Shown: piece after piece, positions 1 through 6,925 of the stretch | Layout of the letters: each line of letters opens with the position of its first letter | Position numbering within the stretch: position 1 is the stretch's first letter | Assembly (NCBI GenBank): GCA_046160725.1 | Contig: JBJXHB010000544.1 | Location: 1-15,723 of the forward strand | Reading direction: 5' to 3' | From: JBJXHB01 sp046160725 | GTDB taxonomy: Bacteria > Pseudomonadota > Gammaproteobacteria > Burkholderiales > Burkholderiaceae_C | DNA: 15,723 nt | Notes under the pieces: model-generated | Databases searched by the model: none | What the model was told of the DNA's origin: nothing | What the model saw: the letters and a program-made list of their open reading frames with translations, nothing else | Program-made: the position numbers and the translations under genes

Positions 1-2
1 AG

Positions 3-413
3 GGCAGCGGGGAGGCCTGGCGCATCGGCGCTGTCGCTTTCCGCGCCGAGCTGGCACGCAGCGCGCCACTGCGGCGGCTGCTCGGCCGCTACCTGTACGT
101 ACTGATGACGCAGCTCGCCGGCTCGGCGGCCTGCCTGCGCTTCCACCAGATCGGGCCGCGTCTGGCGCGCTGGCTGCTCATGAGCCATGACCGCGCCGGG
201 GCCCGCAGCTTCCGCATCACGCACGAGTTCCTGGCCTACATGCTCGGCGTGCGCCGGGTCGGCATCACCACGGCGGCGGGGGGGCTGCAGCGCCGTGGCC
301 TCATCGAGTACCACCGCGGCGAAGTGACCGTGCTCGACCGCCAGCGCCTGGAGGGCGCGGCGTGCGACTGCTACCAGGACGACCGGGCCGCCTATGCCCG
401 CACCATCGGCTGA
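3..413 (+). CDS. Crp/Fnr-family transcriptional regulator, C-terminal part (5' end outside window)
   Basis: The reading frame is open from the left edge to a TGA at 411-413, so only about the last 136 residues are seen. They end in a winged helix-turn-helix of the Crp/Fnr type: a segment rich in Arg and Leu (LARWLLMSHDRAG), then FRITHEFLAYMLGVRR, which is the usual form of the recognition helix region in short Burkholderiales Crp-like regulators, then the wing GLIEYHRGEVTVLD and a closing CDCY motif. The N-terminal cyclic-nucleotide-binding-like sensor domain lies outside the window, so the signal cannot be judged. The gene is followed after only 21 bases by the transporter permease in the same direction. 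It could be co-transcribed with that operon or regulate it; this is inference. Confidence 0.85.
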   Translation, partial: GSGEAWRIGAVAFRAELARSAPLRRLLGRYLYVLMTQLAGSAACLRFHQIGPRLARWLLMSHDRAGARSFRITHEFLAYMLGVRRVGITTAAGGLQRRGLIEYHRGEVTVLDRQRLEGAACDCYQDDRAAYARTIG

Positions 414-434
414 GGCGGCGCAGGCCGGCTGACG

Positions 435-1238
435 GTGCGTGCCCTGCAGGCGCTCGAGGGCATCGGCCGGCACGGCGCCGCGGTGGCCGGGCAGGGCATG
501 GCCATGCTCAGCTTCATCGGCGAGGTCGCGCTGACGGCGGCCAACAGCCTGCGGCACCCGGCGCGCTGGCGTGTCCGGCCGATCCTCTTCAACCTTCGAA
601 GCGCCGGCTTCGATGCGCTGCCCATCGTGGGGCTGTTGTCCTTCCTGCTCGGCGTGGTGGTGGCCTACCAGGGCGCCGACCAGCTGCGCCGGTACGGCGC
701 CCACATCTTTGTCGCCGACCTCGTGGGCGTGTCGATGCTGCGCGAGTTCGCGCCCCTGATCACCGCCATCATCCTGGCCGGCCGCTCGGGGTCGGCCTAC
801 GCGGCCCAGATCGGCACCATGGCCGTGACCGAGGAGATCGACGCGATGCGCACCCTGGGCATCGTGCCGATCGAGCTGCTGGTGCTGCCCAAGCTGGTCG
901 CGCTGATGATCGCCATGCCGCTGCTGACCGCCTACGCCGACGGGCTGGGCGTGCTGGGCGGCATGCTGATGGCGCGGGCGCAGCTGGATGTCGGCTTTCC
1001 CGAGTTCGCCGACCGCTTCGTCAAGGCGGTCAGCCCGACCACCTACCTCGTCGGCCTGGCCAAGGCACCGGTGTTCGCCGCGATCATCGCGTTGGTGGGC
1101 TGCTTCCAGGGCCTGCGCACCCGCGGCGGTGCCGACAGCGTGGGCCGCCAGACCACGCGGGCAGTGGTGCAGTCGATCTTCCTGGTGATCGTGGCCGACG
1201 CGCTGTTCTCGGTCGCCTTCAGTGCGCTCGACCTCTGA
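435..1238 (+). CDS. mlaE: MlaE-family phospholipid ABC transporter permease
   Basis: Inner-membrane permease of an MCE-type lipid transporter, 267 residues. The family hallmarks are visible: several hydrophobic segments, the segment LREFAPLITAIILAGRSGSAYAAQIGTM read as two adjoining conserved pieces (residues about 101-128), followed by EEIDAMRTLGI, the coupling-helix motif that contacts the ATPase. The start used is GTG at 435, which leaves the N-terminal amphipathic helix typical of the family; an ATG at 498 would remove part of it. There is no STAS extension. It is the first gene of a permease / ATPase / MCE / lipoprotein operon. It is known of the family that the complex moves phospholipids between the inner and outer membranes; the direction here is not known. 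The symbol is by family, since the locus lacks mlaC and mlaB. Confidence 0.9.
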   Translation: MRALQALEGIGRHGAAVAGQGMAMLSFIGEVALTAANSLRHPARWRVRPILFNLRSAGFDALPIVGLLSFLLGVVVAYQGADQLRRYGAHIFVADLVGVSMLREFAPLITAIILAGRSGSAYAAQIGTMAVTEEIDAMRTLGIVPIELLVLPKLVALMIAMPLLTAYADGLGVLGGMLMARAQLDVGFPEFADRFVKAVSPTTYLVGLAKAPVFAAIIALVGCFQGLRTRGGADSVGRQTTRAVVQSIFLVIVADALFSVAFSALDL

Positions 1239-1319
1239 GATGACGTCGCTGCCTGCGCCGGGCCGGTGCGGCAGGCCCCCGGGCGCCGTCGCCGGCCGGT
1301 TTCCTCGGATGGCGGTCGC

Positions 1320-2108
1320 ATGACCGGACCTGCCGTCGAGATGAACGACGTGTCGACGCGCTTCGGCAGCCAGGTCGTGCATGCGCGGCTGGACCTGGAG
1401 ATCCGGCTGGGCGAGGTGTTCGCCATCGTGGGCGGCAGCGGCTCGGGCAAGTCCACCCTGCTGCGGGAGATGATCCTGCTGCACCGGCCCGATGCCGGCC
1501 GCATCCGGGTGCTGGGCACGGACCTGCGGGACATCTCCGACGCCGCCGCGCTGGCGCTGCGCAGGCGCTGGGGCGTGCTGTTCCAGCATGGCGGCCTGTT
1601 CGGCGCATTGACGGTGCTGGAGAACGTGGGCCTGCCGCTGCGCGAGCACACCGGCCAGGCCGACGCGGCAATCGACGACATCGCGGCGGCCAAGCTGGCG
1701 CTGGTCGGCCTGGAGCCGGGCGTCGGCGCGCAATACCCGTCGCAGCTGAGCGGCGGCATGCTCAAGCGTGCCGCGCTGGCCCGGGCGCTGGTCATGGACC
1801 CGGAGATCCTGTTCCTGGACGAGCCGACAGCGGGGCTGGACCCGATCAGTGCCGGTGGCGTCGACGAGCTGGTGCGCACCCTGCACCACCGCCAAGGACT
1901 GACCATCGTGATGATCACCCACGACCTGGACCTGCTGTGGCAGGTGGCGGGCCGGGTGGCGGTGCTCGGGCACGGCAGGGTGCAGGGCGTGGGGTCGATG
2001 TCCGAGCTGTCCCGGGCCGCCGCTGCCGACGTCCGGCCCTTTTTCGAGGGGCCGCGGGCCCGTGGCGCCGAGTCGGCGCAGGGGAGAGCGTCATCGAGAC
2101 CAAGGTGA
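1320..2108 (+). CDS. mlaF: MlaF-like ABC transporter ATP-binding protein
   Basis: Cytoplasmic ATPase of the lipid transporter, 262 residues from the ATG at 1320. This start is preferred over a GTG at 1266 because the domain begins only with MTGPAVEMNDVS. All nucleotide-binding motifs are intact: Walker A GGSGSGKST (38-46), Q-loop Gln89 followed by HGGLFGALTV, a form typical of MlaF, signature LSGGMLKRAALARAL (143-157), Walker B ILFLDE (163-168), D-loop AGLDP and switch His201 in ITHDLD. The C-terminal tail after residue 240 is rich in Arg and Ala and is not conserved-looking. The stop TGA at 2106-2108 lies inside the start of the next gene, which points to translational coupling. The 81 bases between permease and ATPase hold no visible gene. 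Confidence 0.92.
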   Translation: MTGPAVEMNDVSTRFGSQVVHARLDLEIRLGEVFAIVGGSGSGKSTLLREMILLHRPDAGRIRVLGTDLRDISDAAALALRRRWGVLFQHGGLFGALTVLENVGLPLREHTGQADAAIDDIAAAKLALVGLEPGVGAQYPSQLSGGMLKRAALARALVMDPEILFLDEPTAGLDPISAGGVDELVRTLHHRQGLTIVMITHDLDLLWQVAGRVAVLGHGRVQGVGSMSELSRAAAADVRPFFEGPRARGAESAQGRASSRPR

Positions 2109-3040
2109 ACTACGCCATCGTCGGCGCCTTCGTGCTCGTGCTGGGCGCGGCCCTGATCGCCGGTGCGCTCTGGCTGGCATCGGGAGGCGCGACGCAGAAG
2201 GCGTACGGCGTCTACCTCGCGCTGGTCGACGAGTCCGTGGCGGGCCTCAACCTGAATGCGCCGGTCAAGCTGAACGGCGTCGACGTCGGCAAGGTGCGGG
2301 GGATCGAGCTCGACCCGACCCACCCGGAGCGGGTGCGCCTGACCTTCGCCATCCAGAAGGGGACGCCGGTCACGGTCGACACCCTGGCCGTGCTGAAGAC
2401 CCAGGGCCTGACCGGCATCGCCTACGTCGAGCTCAGCGGCGGCACGCGCGAATCCGCGCCGTTGCTGGCCGTGGCGCCGGAGATCCACCCGGTGATCGGC
2501 ACCCGGCCATCGCTGTCCGCTCGCCTGGAGAACGTGCTCACCACGGTGCTGTCCAAGCTGGACAGCACCTCCGGCACGATCGACGCGCTGCTCAGCGCGG
2601 AGAACCGGCGCGCCTTCGGCAGCGCGCTGGCGGACATCGCGGTGGTGTCGCGCGCCCTGGCCGCGCGCCGGGAAACCATCGACGCCGGGCTTGCCAGCGC
2701 CGCGGGCACCCTGCGCAACGCTGAGCGCCTGTCCGCGCAGCTGGGCCCGGTGATCGACCGCGTCGGTCGCGGTGCCGATGCGGTCGAGGCGCTGGGGCAC
2801 GAGGCCGCGCGCGCCAGCGTGGGCGCCGGCCGGGTGATCGAGGCGGTCGGCACCGACGTGCAGCGCGCCGGCGCCGACGTGCTGCCGGACCTGCATCGGC
2901 TGCTCGGCGAGCTGACCGCCCTGTCGGTGTCGATGCGACACCTGACCGAGCAGACCGAGCGCGACCCGGCCGGCCTGCTGTTCGGGCGCGGCGGGCGCCC
3001 GCGGGGCCCGGGCGAGGACGCCACCGGGGCAGCCCCGTGA
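2093..3040 (+). CDS. mlaD: MlaD/MCE-domain lipid-binding protein
   Basis: Substrate-binding subunit anchored in the inner membrane with a periplasmic MCE domain. One N-terminal transmembrane helix (VNYAIVGAFVLVLGAALIAG) is followed by the MCE domain (from QKAYGVYLALVDESVAGL through LNGVDVGKVRGIEL to KTQGLTGIAYVEL), then a long helical tail with MCE-type periodicity. The start is unclear. Homologues begin METKVNY, and here the matching codon at 2093 is ATC, with a purine-rich ribosome site GGGGAGAG (2081-2088) five bases away. The alternative is GTG at 2105, overlapping the ATPase stop as GTGA but 17 bases from that site. Counted from 2093 it has 315 residues. It ends by overlapping the next start (GTGA at 3037-3040). 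The lipid carried is unknown. Confidence 0.88.
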   Translation: METKVNYAIVGAFVLVLGAALIAGALWLASGGATQKAYGVYLALVDESVAGLNLNAPVKLNGVDVGKVRGIELDPTHPERVRLTFAIQKGTPVTVDTLAVLKTQGLTGIAYVELSGGTRESAPLLAVAPEIHPVIGTRPSLSARLENVLTTVLSKLDSTSGTIDALLSAENRRAFGSALADIAVVSRALAARRETIDAGLASAAGTLRNAERLSAQLGPVIDRVGRGADAVEALGHEAARASVGAGRVIEAVGTDVQRAGADVLPDLHRLLGELTALSVSMRHLTEQTERDPAGLLFGRGGRPRGPGEDATGAAP

Positions 3041-3708
3041 GGCGCCCGGGTTGGACCCTCGGGCTGGCCGTTGCGGTGTCGGCCCTGTTCGCCGGCGCTG
3101 GCACGGGCTGCGGCAGCCTGCTGCCGGCCCCGGCGCCGGCACCGGCGTTCTTCGCGCTCGAAGGAACACCGGCGGCATCGGGCGGCGCCGTGCCGGCCCC
3201 GCCGGGGGCGCCAGCACTCGTGGTGTCGCCACCGCGCGCCGCGGCGGGCTACGACAGTGCACGCATCGTCTACACACGCAAGGCGCATCAGCTCGAGACC
3301 TATGCGCTCAGCGAGTGGGTCGACACGCCGGCGCGCATGCTCGGCCCGCTCATCGTGACCGCCATCGGGCGACATCCGGCGTTCCGGGTGGTCATGGCCA
3401 GTGGCGGTGGTGCAGTCGGCGAGCTGCGCCTGGACACCGAGTTGCTGCGCCTGCGGCAGGAGTTCGGCACCGGCCCCAGCCGCGTGAGCCTGGTCCTGCG
3501 CGCCACGGTGGTCGACAGCGTCACGCGGCGGCTGGTGGCGCACCGGGACTTCGACATCCGGGCCGACGCGTCCACCGAGGACGCCTACGGCGGCGTGCAG
3601 GCTGCGAACCGGGCCACCGGCGCGCTGCTGCAGGCCCTGGCCGCCTTCTGTGCCGAGGCCGCCGGCCAGTGGCAGTCGGACCGCGCCAGGGCCGCGTCTG
3701 GCCACTGA
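3037..3708 (+). CDS. ABC-type transport auxiliary lipoprotein (PqiC/YmbA-like)
   Basis: Protein of 223 residues starting at GTG 3037, overlapping the MCE stop. It has an Arg-containing start, a hydrophobic stretch and Cys25 in AGTGC. The residue at -3 is Gly rather than the usual Leu, so lipidation is likely but the lipobox is weak. A Pro/Ala-rich spacer follows, then the conserved block of the ABC_trans_aux family: PRAAAGYDSARIVYTRK, HQLETYALSEWVDTPARML and later RLVAHRDFDIRADAS. Members of this family are outer-membrane lipoproteins that work with MCE transporters such as PqiABC; here it takes the place of MlaC and MlaB in the operon. It closes the operon: 76 bases follow before the next gene, which has its own ribosome site. 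Confidence 0.88.
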   Translation: MRRPGWTLGLAVAVSALFAGAGTGCGSLLPAPAPAPAFFALEGTPAASGGAVPAPPGAPALVVSPPRAAAGYDSARIVYTRKAHQLETYALSEWVDTPARMLGPLIVTAIGRHPAFRVVMASGGGAVGELRLDTELLRLRQEFGTGPSRVSLVLRATVVDSVTRRLVAHRDFDIRADASTEDAYGGVQAANRATGALLQALAAFCAEAAGQWQSDRARAASGH

Positions 3709-3784
3709 CATCGCGATGTTCGGCATCGCACCGACGGCCGCGGCAGCCGGACGTAGGCTGGCTTTCGACTACCGAGAGAACCTC

Positions 3785-4078
3785 ATGAACAACACCTTTG
3801 CTTCCCTCACCCTGCTGGCCGCCATCGGCCTGGCGGCCTGCACGCCCGCCGTCGTGACCGTGCCGACGCCCGTGCCAGGACCGACCGGCGCCACCGGCGA
3901 CACCGGCGCCACAGGAAGCACCGGCAACACCGGCAGCACAGGCAGCACCGGCGACACCGGCAATACCGGCAATACCGGCAGCACGGGCGCGACGGGCAAC
4001 ACCGGCAGCCCTGGCAAGGCGGGTGACGGCACCACCGTGATCGTGGTGACACCGCCCGCATCCGCGCCGACGAACTGA
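3785..4078 (+). CDS. Small collagen-like (G-X-T repeat) lipoprotein
   Basis: 97 residues, with ATG at 3785 and a GAGAGA ribosome site a few bases upstream. An in-frame extension to 3650 runs into the preceding gene and is rejected. Residues 1-18 form a lipoprotein signal peptide ending in LAAC, so Cys19 would be lipidated. After a short Thr/Val/Pro linker come 17 uninterrupted G-X-Y triplets (Gly32 to Gly82), almost all G-X-T with X being Ala, Asp, Ser or Asn, closing GSP-GKA-GDG. The tail is VIVVTPPASAPTN. Collagen-like triple helices occur in bacteria, and Thr in the Y position, often glycosylated, is known from spore-surface collagen-like proteins. A surface or periplasmic trimer is an inference. 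No homologous function is recognised. Its own promoter probably lies in the 76-base gap before it. Confidence 0.85.
   Translation: MNNTFASLTLLAAIGLAACTPAVVTVPTPVPGPTGATGDTGATGSTGNTGSTGSTGDTGNTGNTGSTGATGNTGSPGKAGDGTTVIVVTPPASAPTN
3878..4030 (+). repeat. 9-base tandem repeats coding for collagen-like G-X-Y triplets
   Basis: The stretch is built from variants of a 9-base unit of the type ACCGGCNNC, with adjoining identical copies (AATACCGGC twice, near 3960-3980). Each unit gives one and a half G-X-T steps or a whole triplet, so slippage by 9 bases keeps the frame. The number of units may vary between strains. Confidence 0.8.
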
Positions 4079-4108
4079 TACCCAACCCCCAACCTCACGG
4101 AGCACGCC

Positions 4109-4267
4109 ATGGGCCTCGGCACCATCCTTCTGATCGTCCTGGTCCTGTTGCTGGTCTCGTCCATTCCAGCCTGGGGCCACAGCCGCAACTGGGGCTATGG
4201 CCCGAGTGGTGGCATCGGCCTGGTGCTCGTCATCGTGGTCGTGCTGCTGCTGACGGGCCGCCTCTGA
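4109..4267 (+). CDS. DUF3309-family small membrane protein
   Basis: 52 residues from the ATG at 4109, with ACGGAG about 8 bases upstream. Two hydrophobic helices (GTILLIVLVLLLVSS and GIGLVLVIVVVLLLTGRL) flank the conserved loop PAWGHSRNWGYGPSGG. This layout is the signature of DUF3309, a family of two-helix inner-membrane mini-proteins common in Proteobacteria and of unknown function. It lies 30 bases after the collagen-like lipoprotein, so the two are probably one transcript. It closes with TGA at 4265-4267, and small GC-rich hairpins follow (GCCCGGCGGGC near 4268) without a T-run. Confidence 0.9.
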   Translation: MGLGTILLIVLVLLLVSSIPAWGHSRNWGYGPSGGIGLVLVIVVVLLLTGRL

Positions 4268-4312
4268 GCCCGGCGGGCCTGTCAGCGCCGCCCGGAGGGC
4301 GTCGCGAGGCCC

Positions 4313-4726
4313 ATGTGCGCCAGCGTACAGACGGGGCGCGACGACTCGGGTAAAAGGACCTACATCATCTCCTCTCGAGACTTCTCCTTGAACCGCATTG
4401 CGTCGGAGGCCGACTACCGGCCGGCCCCGGTGCGACCGCTGCGACCTCAGGGAGCGGCGTCGACAGCCGCCGACACCGCCATGGCCGCGCCGGTTGCGCC
4501 CGCCGAGGACTGGGACGTGATGTTCGGGGCCGTTGTGGGCCGGCTGAAGTCGGCGCTCAGCGCGCCGCAGGCGGACCTGCGCAACGGGGCCGGGTATGCC
4601 ATGCAGGCCGAGGCGCTGGCCTGCGTCGACGCGCTGGAGCTGCTGCGGGCGGGGCTTCGCAGGATGCGGGCCGGCCGCGCGACGGCGCCCGACGCGGACC
4701 CCATGACTCACGCACCCGACGCATGA
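4313..4726 (+). CDS. Small protein of unknown function, overlapping a response-regulator gene
   Basis: 137 residues if it starts at ATG 4313; TTG at 4388 (product starting NRIASEADYRP) is an alternative. I do not recognise the family. The first half is polar and low in structure; the second half (from about residue 66, DWDVMFGAVVGRLKSAL, to LRRMRAGRA) looks helical and includes LRNGAGYAMQAEALACVDALELLRAGLRR split over amphipathic turns. There is no signal peptide or membrane segment. The stop overlaps the response-regulator ATG (ATGA at 4723-4726), which indicates translational coupling and a shared transcript. Inference only: an accessory or modulator of the regulator. The first 75 bases may be leader rather than coding. 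Confidence 0.6.
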   Translation: MCASVQTGRDDSGKRTYIISSRDFSLNRIASEADYRPAPVRPLRPQGAASTAADTAMAAPVAPAEDWDVMFGAVVGRLKSALSAPQADLRNGAGYAMQAEALACVDALELLRAGLRRMRAGRATAPDADPMTHAPDA

Positions 4727-5355
4727 TCCGCATCGCGATCGTCGACGACCACGCCATGGTTCGGGCGGGCTTGCGCCAGTTCTTTGCCGAGCAGATCGAC
4801 TTCTCGGTGGTCGCAGAGGCCGCCAGCGGACGGGAGGCCGTGGACATCGTGCGCGGCGGCGAGGTCGACGTGATCGTGCTCGACATCGGCATGCCCGACC
4901 AGAGCGGCGTCGATGCCCTGGCCGCCATCCGTGCCCGGGCGCCGGCGCTGCCGGTGCTGATCCTCAGCGGCTACCCCGAGGAGCACTACGCCACCACCCT
5001 GCTGCGCCATGGCGCCAACGGCTACCTGAACAAGAGCTGCGACCCGGACGAACTGGTGCGTGCGATCCGCACGGTGGCACGCGGCCGCCGCTACATCACG
5101 GCGTCGGTGGCCGAGCGCCTGGCGGACGGCCTGGGCGAGGATGCGGACCGTCTGCCGCACGAGCACCTGTCCGACCGCGAGCTGCAGGTCTTCCTGCGGC
5201 TGGCCAAGGGCGAGACCGTGGGCCACATGGCCGAGGGCATGTCGCTGAGCGTCAAGACCGTCAGCACCTATCGCACCCGGGTGATGGAGAAGATGCGCCT
5301 GGCGTCCAACAGCGACCTGACCTACTACGCCCTGAAGAACGGCCTGATCGCCTGA
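4723..5355 (+). CDS. NarL/FixJ-type response regulator (receiver + LuxR helix-turn-helix)
   Basis: 210 residues. The receiver domain (1-120) has the acidic pair Asp8-Asp9, phospho-acceptor Asp54 in VLDIGMPDQSG, a Ser82 switch residue and Lys104 in YLNKS. The output domain (about 147-208) is a LuxR-type helix-turn-helix: LSDRELQVFLRLAKGETVGHMA as a first part, then SLSVKTVSTYRTRVMEKM as the recognition part, ending NSDLTYYALKNGLI. Phosphorylated regulators of this class dimerise and bind inverted repeats. No kinase lies next to it; the nearest is the CHASE3 kinase on the other strand (9413-10759), which is of the matching HisKA_3 class. It could bind the GTAGGACA motif seen at three places in the window; this is inference. 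Confidence 0.93.
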   Translation: MIRIAIVDDHAMVRAGLRQFFAEQIDFSVVAEAASGREAVDIVRGGEVDVIVLDIGMPDQSGVDALAAIRARAPALPVLILSGYPEEHYATTLLRHGANGYLNKSCDPDELVRAIRTVARGRRYITASVAERLADGLGEDADRLPHEHLSDRELQVFLRLAKGETVGHMAEGMSLSVKTVSTYRTRVMEKMRLASNSDLTYYALKNGLIA

Positions 5356-5397
5356 CGGGCTGCAAACGGCCCGCGCGGCGGCGCCGCTGCCCGGCCC

Positions 5398-5405
5398 GTA
5401 GGACA
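5398..5405 (+). promoter_or_regulatory. GTAGGACA half-site upstream of the crystallin-like gene
   Basis: The octamer GTAGGACA lies 86 bases before the ATG at 5492. It is identical to the half-site of the 18-base palindrome at 11389-11406 and to the copy at 9386-9393. No clear second half follows. A candidate binding site for a LuxR-type regulator. Confidence 0.45.
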
Positions 5406-5491
5406 TCGACCACGGCGAACAGCGTTGCCGTCCGATAGACGCGACACCGCGCGACGCCCAGACTGTGCCGGAGCCACCAACGGAGGACTCC

Positions 5492-6625
5492 ATGCACAAA
5501 CTCTCGACTCTCGCACTGGCCCTGGCCAGCCTGGGGCTGTACGGCACCGCAGCCGCGCAGGTCACGTTCTATGAGTACGACGGCTACCAGGGCCGATCGT
5601 TCACCACCGAGCGCAACGTCAGAAACCTGGAGCGCTTCGGGTTCAACGACCGCTCCTCGTCCCTTGTGGTGCGGGGCAATGCCGCGCAGCGCTGGGAGGT
5701 CTGCGAGGAGGCCCGCTTCCAGGGCCGGTGCGTGGTCCTGCGACGGGGCGAGTACCCGTCGCTGTCGGCCATGGGCCTCAACGACCGGGTCAGTTCCGTC
5801 CGCACGGTGGCACGCAGCGCCCGCAACGACAACAGCCGCGACTTCCAGCCGGTGCCGTCCCGGGTGACGAGCGAAGTGGTGTTCTTCGAGAACGAGGGGT
5901 TCGAAGGCCGCAGCTTCACGGCCGAGGCGCCGGTGGCCAACTTCCGTCAGGGCGGCTTCAATGACCGCGCCTCGTCGGTGATCGTCCGTGGCGACCGCTG
6001 GGAGGTGTGCGTGGACGCCGACTACCAGGGGCGCTGCGTCATCCTGCGCCCCGGCCAGTACGGGTCGATGGCGTCCATGGGCCTGAACGACCGCGTCTCG
6101 TCCGTGCGCGCGGTCAGCGGCGCTACGCGCTATGCCGAGGACCGCTATGCACCGATGCCTGTGGCCGCCTACGACTACGGTCGGCGTCGCGACGAGCCGC
6201 TGTACGTGGCCACGGTCACCCAGGTGCGCGCCGTGGTCGATGACTCGGGCCGGCGCTGCTGGATCGAGGCGCAGCAGGTGACCCAGCCGGCCGCCCGCGA
6301 AGAAGTCAACGTGCCGCGGGCCCTGCTGGGCGCCGTGATCGGCGGTGTGCTCGGGCATCAGGTCGGCGGCGGGTCCGGGCGTGACCTGGCCACCGGCGTC
6401 GGTGTCGTGGCCGGTGCGGCCATCGGCGGCAACAGCGGGCGTGGCGACAGCGGCCCGCAGACCACCACGCAGAACGTGCAGCGCGGCAGCGGCAGCCCCG
6501 GCCCGGCGCGGCCGACCTACTGGGACGTGACCTATGTCTTCCGCGGCGTGGAGCACCGCATGCAGATGACAACGCCGCCTGGCGCGACGGTGTCCGTGAA
6601 CGAGCGCGGCGAACCGCGCTCCTGA
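5492..6625 (+). CDS. Exported beta/gamma-crystallin double-domain protein with glycine zipper
   Basis: 377 residues from ATG 5492, preceded by a strong GGAGGA site; the in-frame extension to 5465 is not needed. Signal peptide 1-22 ends in TAAA before Gln23. Two beta/gamma-crystallin domains follow (24-106 and 129-208). Each has two Greek-key motifs with the calcium-binding (N/D)(N/D)XX(S/T)S signature: NDRSSS at 52, NDRVSS at 97, NDRASS at 157 and NDRVSS at 199. All four sites look canonical. Each domain has a Cys pair (71/80 and 173/182). A linker leads to a glycine-zipper segment (about 276-316, GAVIGGVLGHQVGGGSG and GVVAGAAIGG), of the kind found in 17-kDa surface-antigen and outer-membrane proteins, and a final small domain (WDVTYVFRGVEHRMQM). 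Likely a calcium-binding periplasmic or outer-membrane envelope protein. Confidence 0.88.
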   Translation: MHKLSTLALALASLGLYGTAAAQVTFYEYDGYQGRSFTTERNVRNLERFGFNDRSSSLVVRGNAAQRWEVCEEARFQGRCVVLRRGEYPSLSAMGLNDRVSSVRTVARSARNDNSRDFQPVPSRVTSEVVFFENEGFEGRSFTAEAPVANFRQGGFNDRASSVIVRGDRWEVCVDADYQGRCVILRPGQYGSMASMGLNDRVSSVRAVSGATRYAEDRYAPMPVAAYDYGRRRDEPLYVATVTQVRAVVDDSGRRCWIEAQQVTQPAAREEVNVPRALLGAVIGGVLGHQVGGGSGRDLATGVGVVAGAAIGGNSGRGDSGPQTTTQNVQRGSGSPGPARPTYWDVTYVFRGVEHRMQMTTPPGATVSVNERGEPRS

Positions 6626-6656
6626 CCCGGCGGCCCCCGGCTGCTGATGGATCGTC

Positions 6657-6800
6657 ATGAGCACCATCGCCCTCACGCTCGTCGTGGTCTGCATCCTGGC
6701 ATCGGTCGGCGCCTCCGCGCTGGCGTGGCTGCCGCTGAACGACCCGCAACCTGGTCCGGGGTCGCTCACGGGGCCAGCGGCGCAGGGCGTCACGGCTTGA
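6657..6800 (+). CDS. Small single-span membrane protein, unknown function
   Basis: 47 residues: MSTIALTLVVVCILASVGAS opens a single hydrophobic helix, followed by ALAWLPLN and a short Pro/Gly-rich tail ending GVTA. The ribosome site is weak (GATGG about 7 bases upstream). It lies 31 bases after the crystallin-like gene and in the same direction, so it is probably its operon partner. No family is recognised. Too short to be sure by composition alone. Confidence 0.45.
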   Translation: MSTIALTLVVVCILASVGASALAWLPLNDPQPGPGSLTGPAAQGVTA

Positions 6801-6847
6801 ACCGGGCGACCCGACGCCCGCTCGCACAACATCATCGAAGGATGTCC

Positions 6848-6925
6848 ATGAACGAAACCCGTATCGACCGGCCATCGCGCCAGCCCACAGCGGCGTGGAC
6901 GGCATTGACTGGAGGGCACCCATGA
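6848..6925 (+). CDS. Possible 25-residue leader ORF coupled to superoxide dismutase
   Basis: ATG at 6848 with a good CGAAGGA site (6836-6842) encodes MNETRIDRPSRQPTAAWTAL plus GGHP and stops at TGA 6923-6925, overlapping the dismutase start as ATGA. The product is polar and unlike known proteins. The well-placed ribosome site and the overlap suggest a translated leader that couples to the dismutase, but the dismutase also has its own GGAGGG site inside this ORF. Confidence 0.4.
   Translation: MNETRIDRPSRQPTAAWTALTGGHP

Noticed and set aside
1043..3277. 744-codon open frame on the - strand through the transporter operon
   Set aside because: Arg/Ala/Pro-rich shadow of the mla-type genes caused by high GC; the + strand genes have clear motifs.
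3878..4030. Possible CRISPR or regulatory repeat array
   Set aside because: Units are 9 bases without spacers and keep the coding frame of a collagen-like protein.
3769..4188. Pro/Val repeat protein on the - strand
   Set aside because: Antisense of the collagen-like repeat; the + strand has a lipoprotein signal peptide and ribosome site.
5356..5373. Terminator after the response regulator (CGGGC...GCCCG)
   Set aside because: Stem of only five pairs and no T-run; such pairs are common by chance at this GC content.
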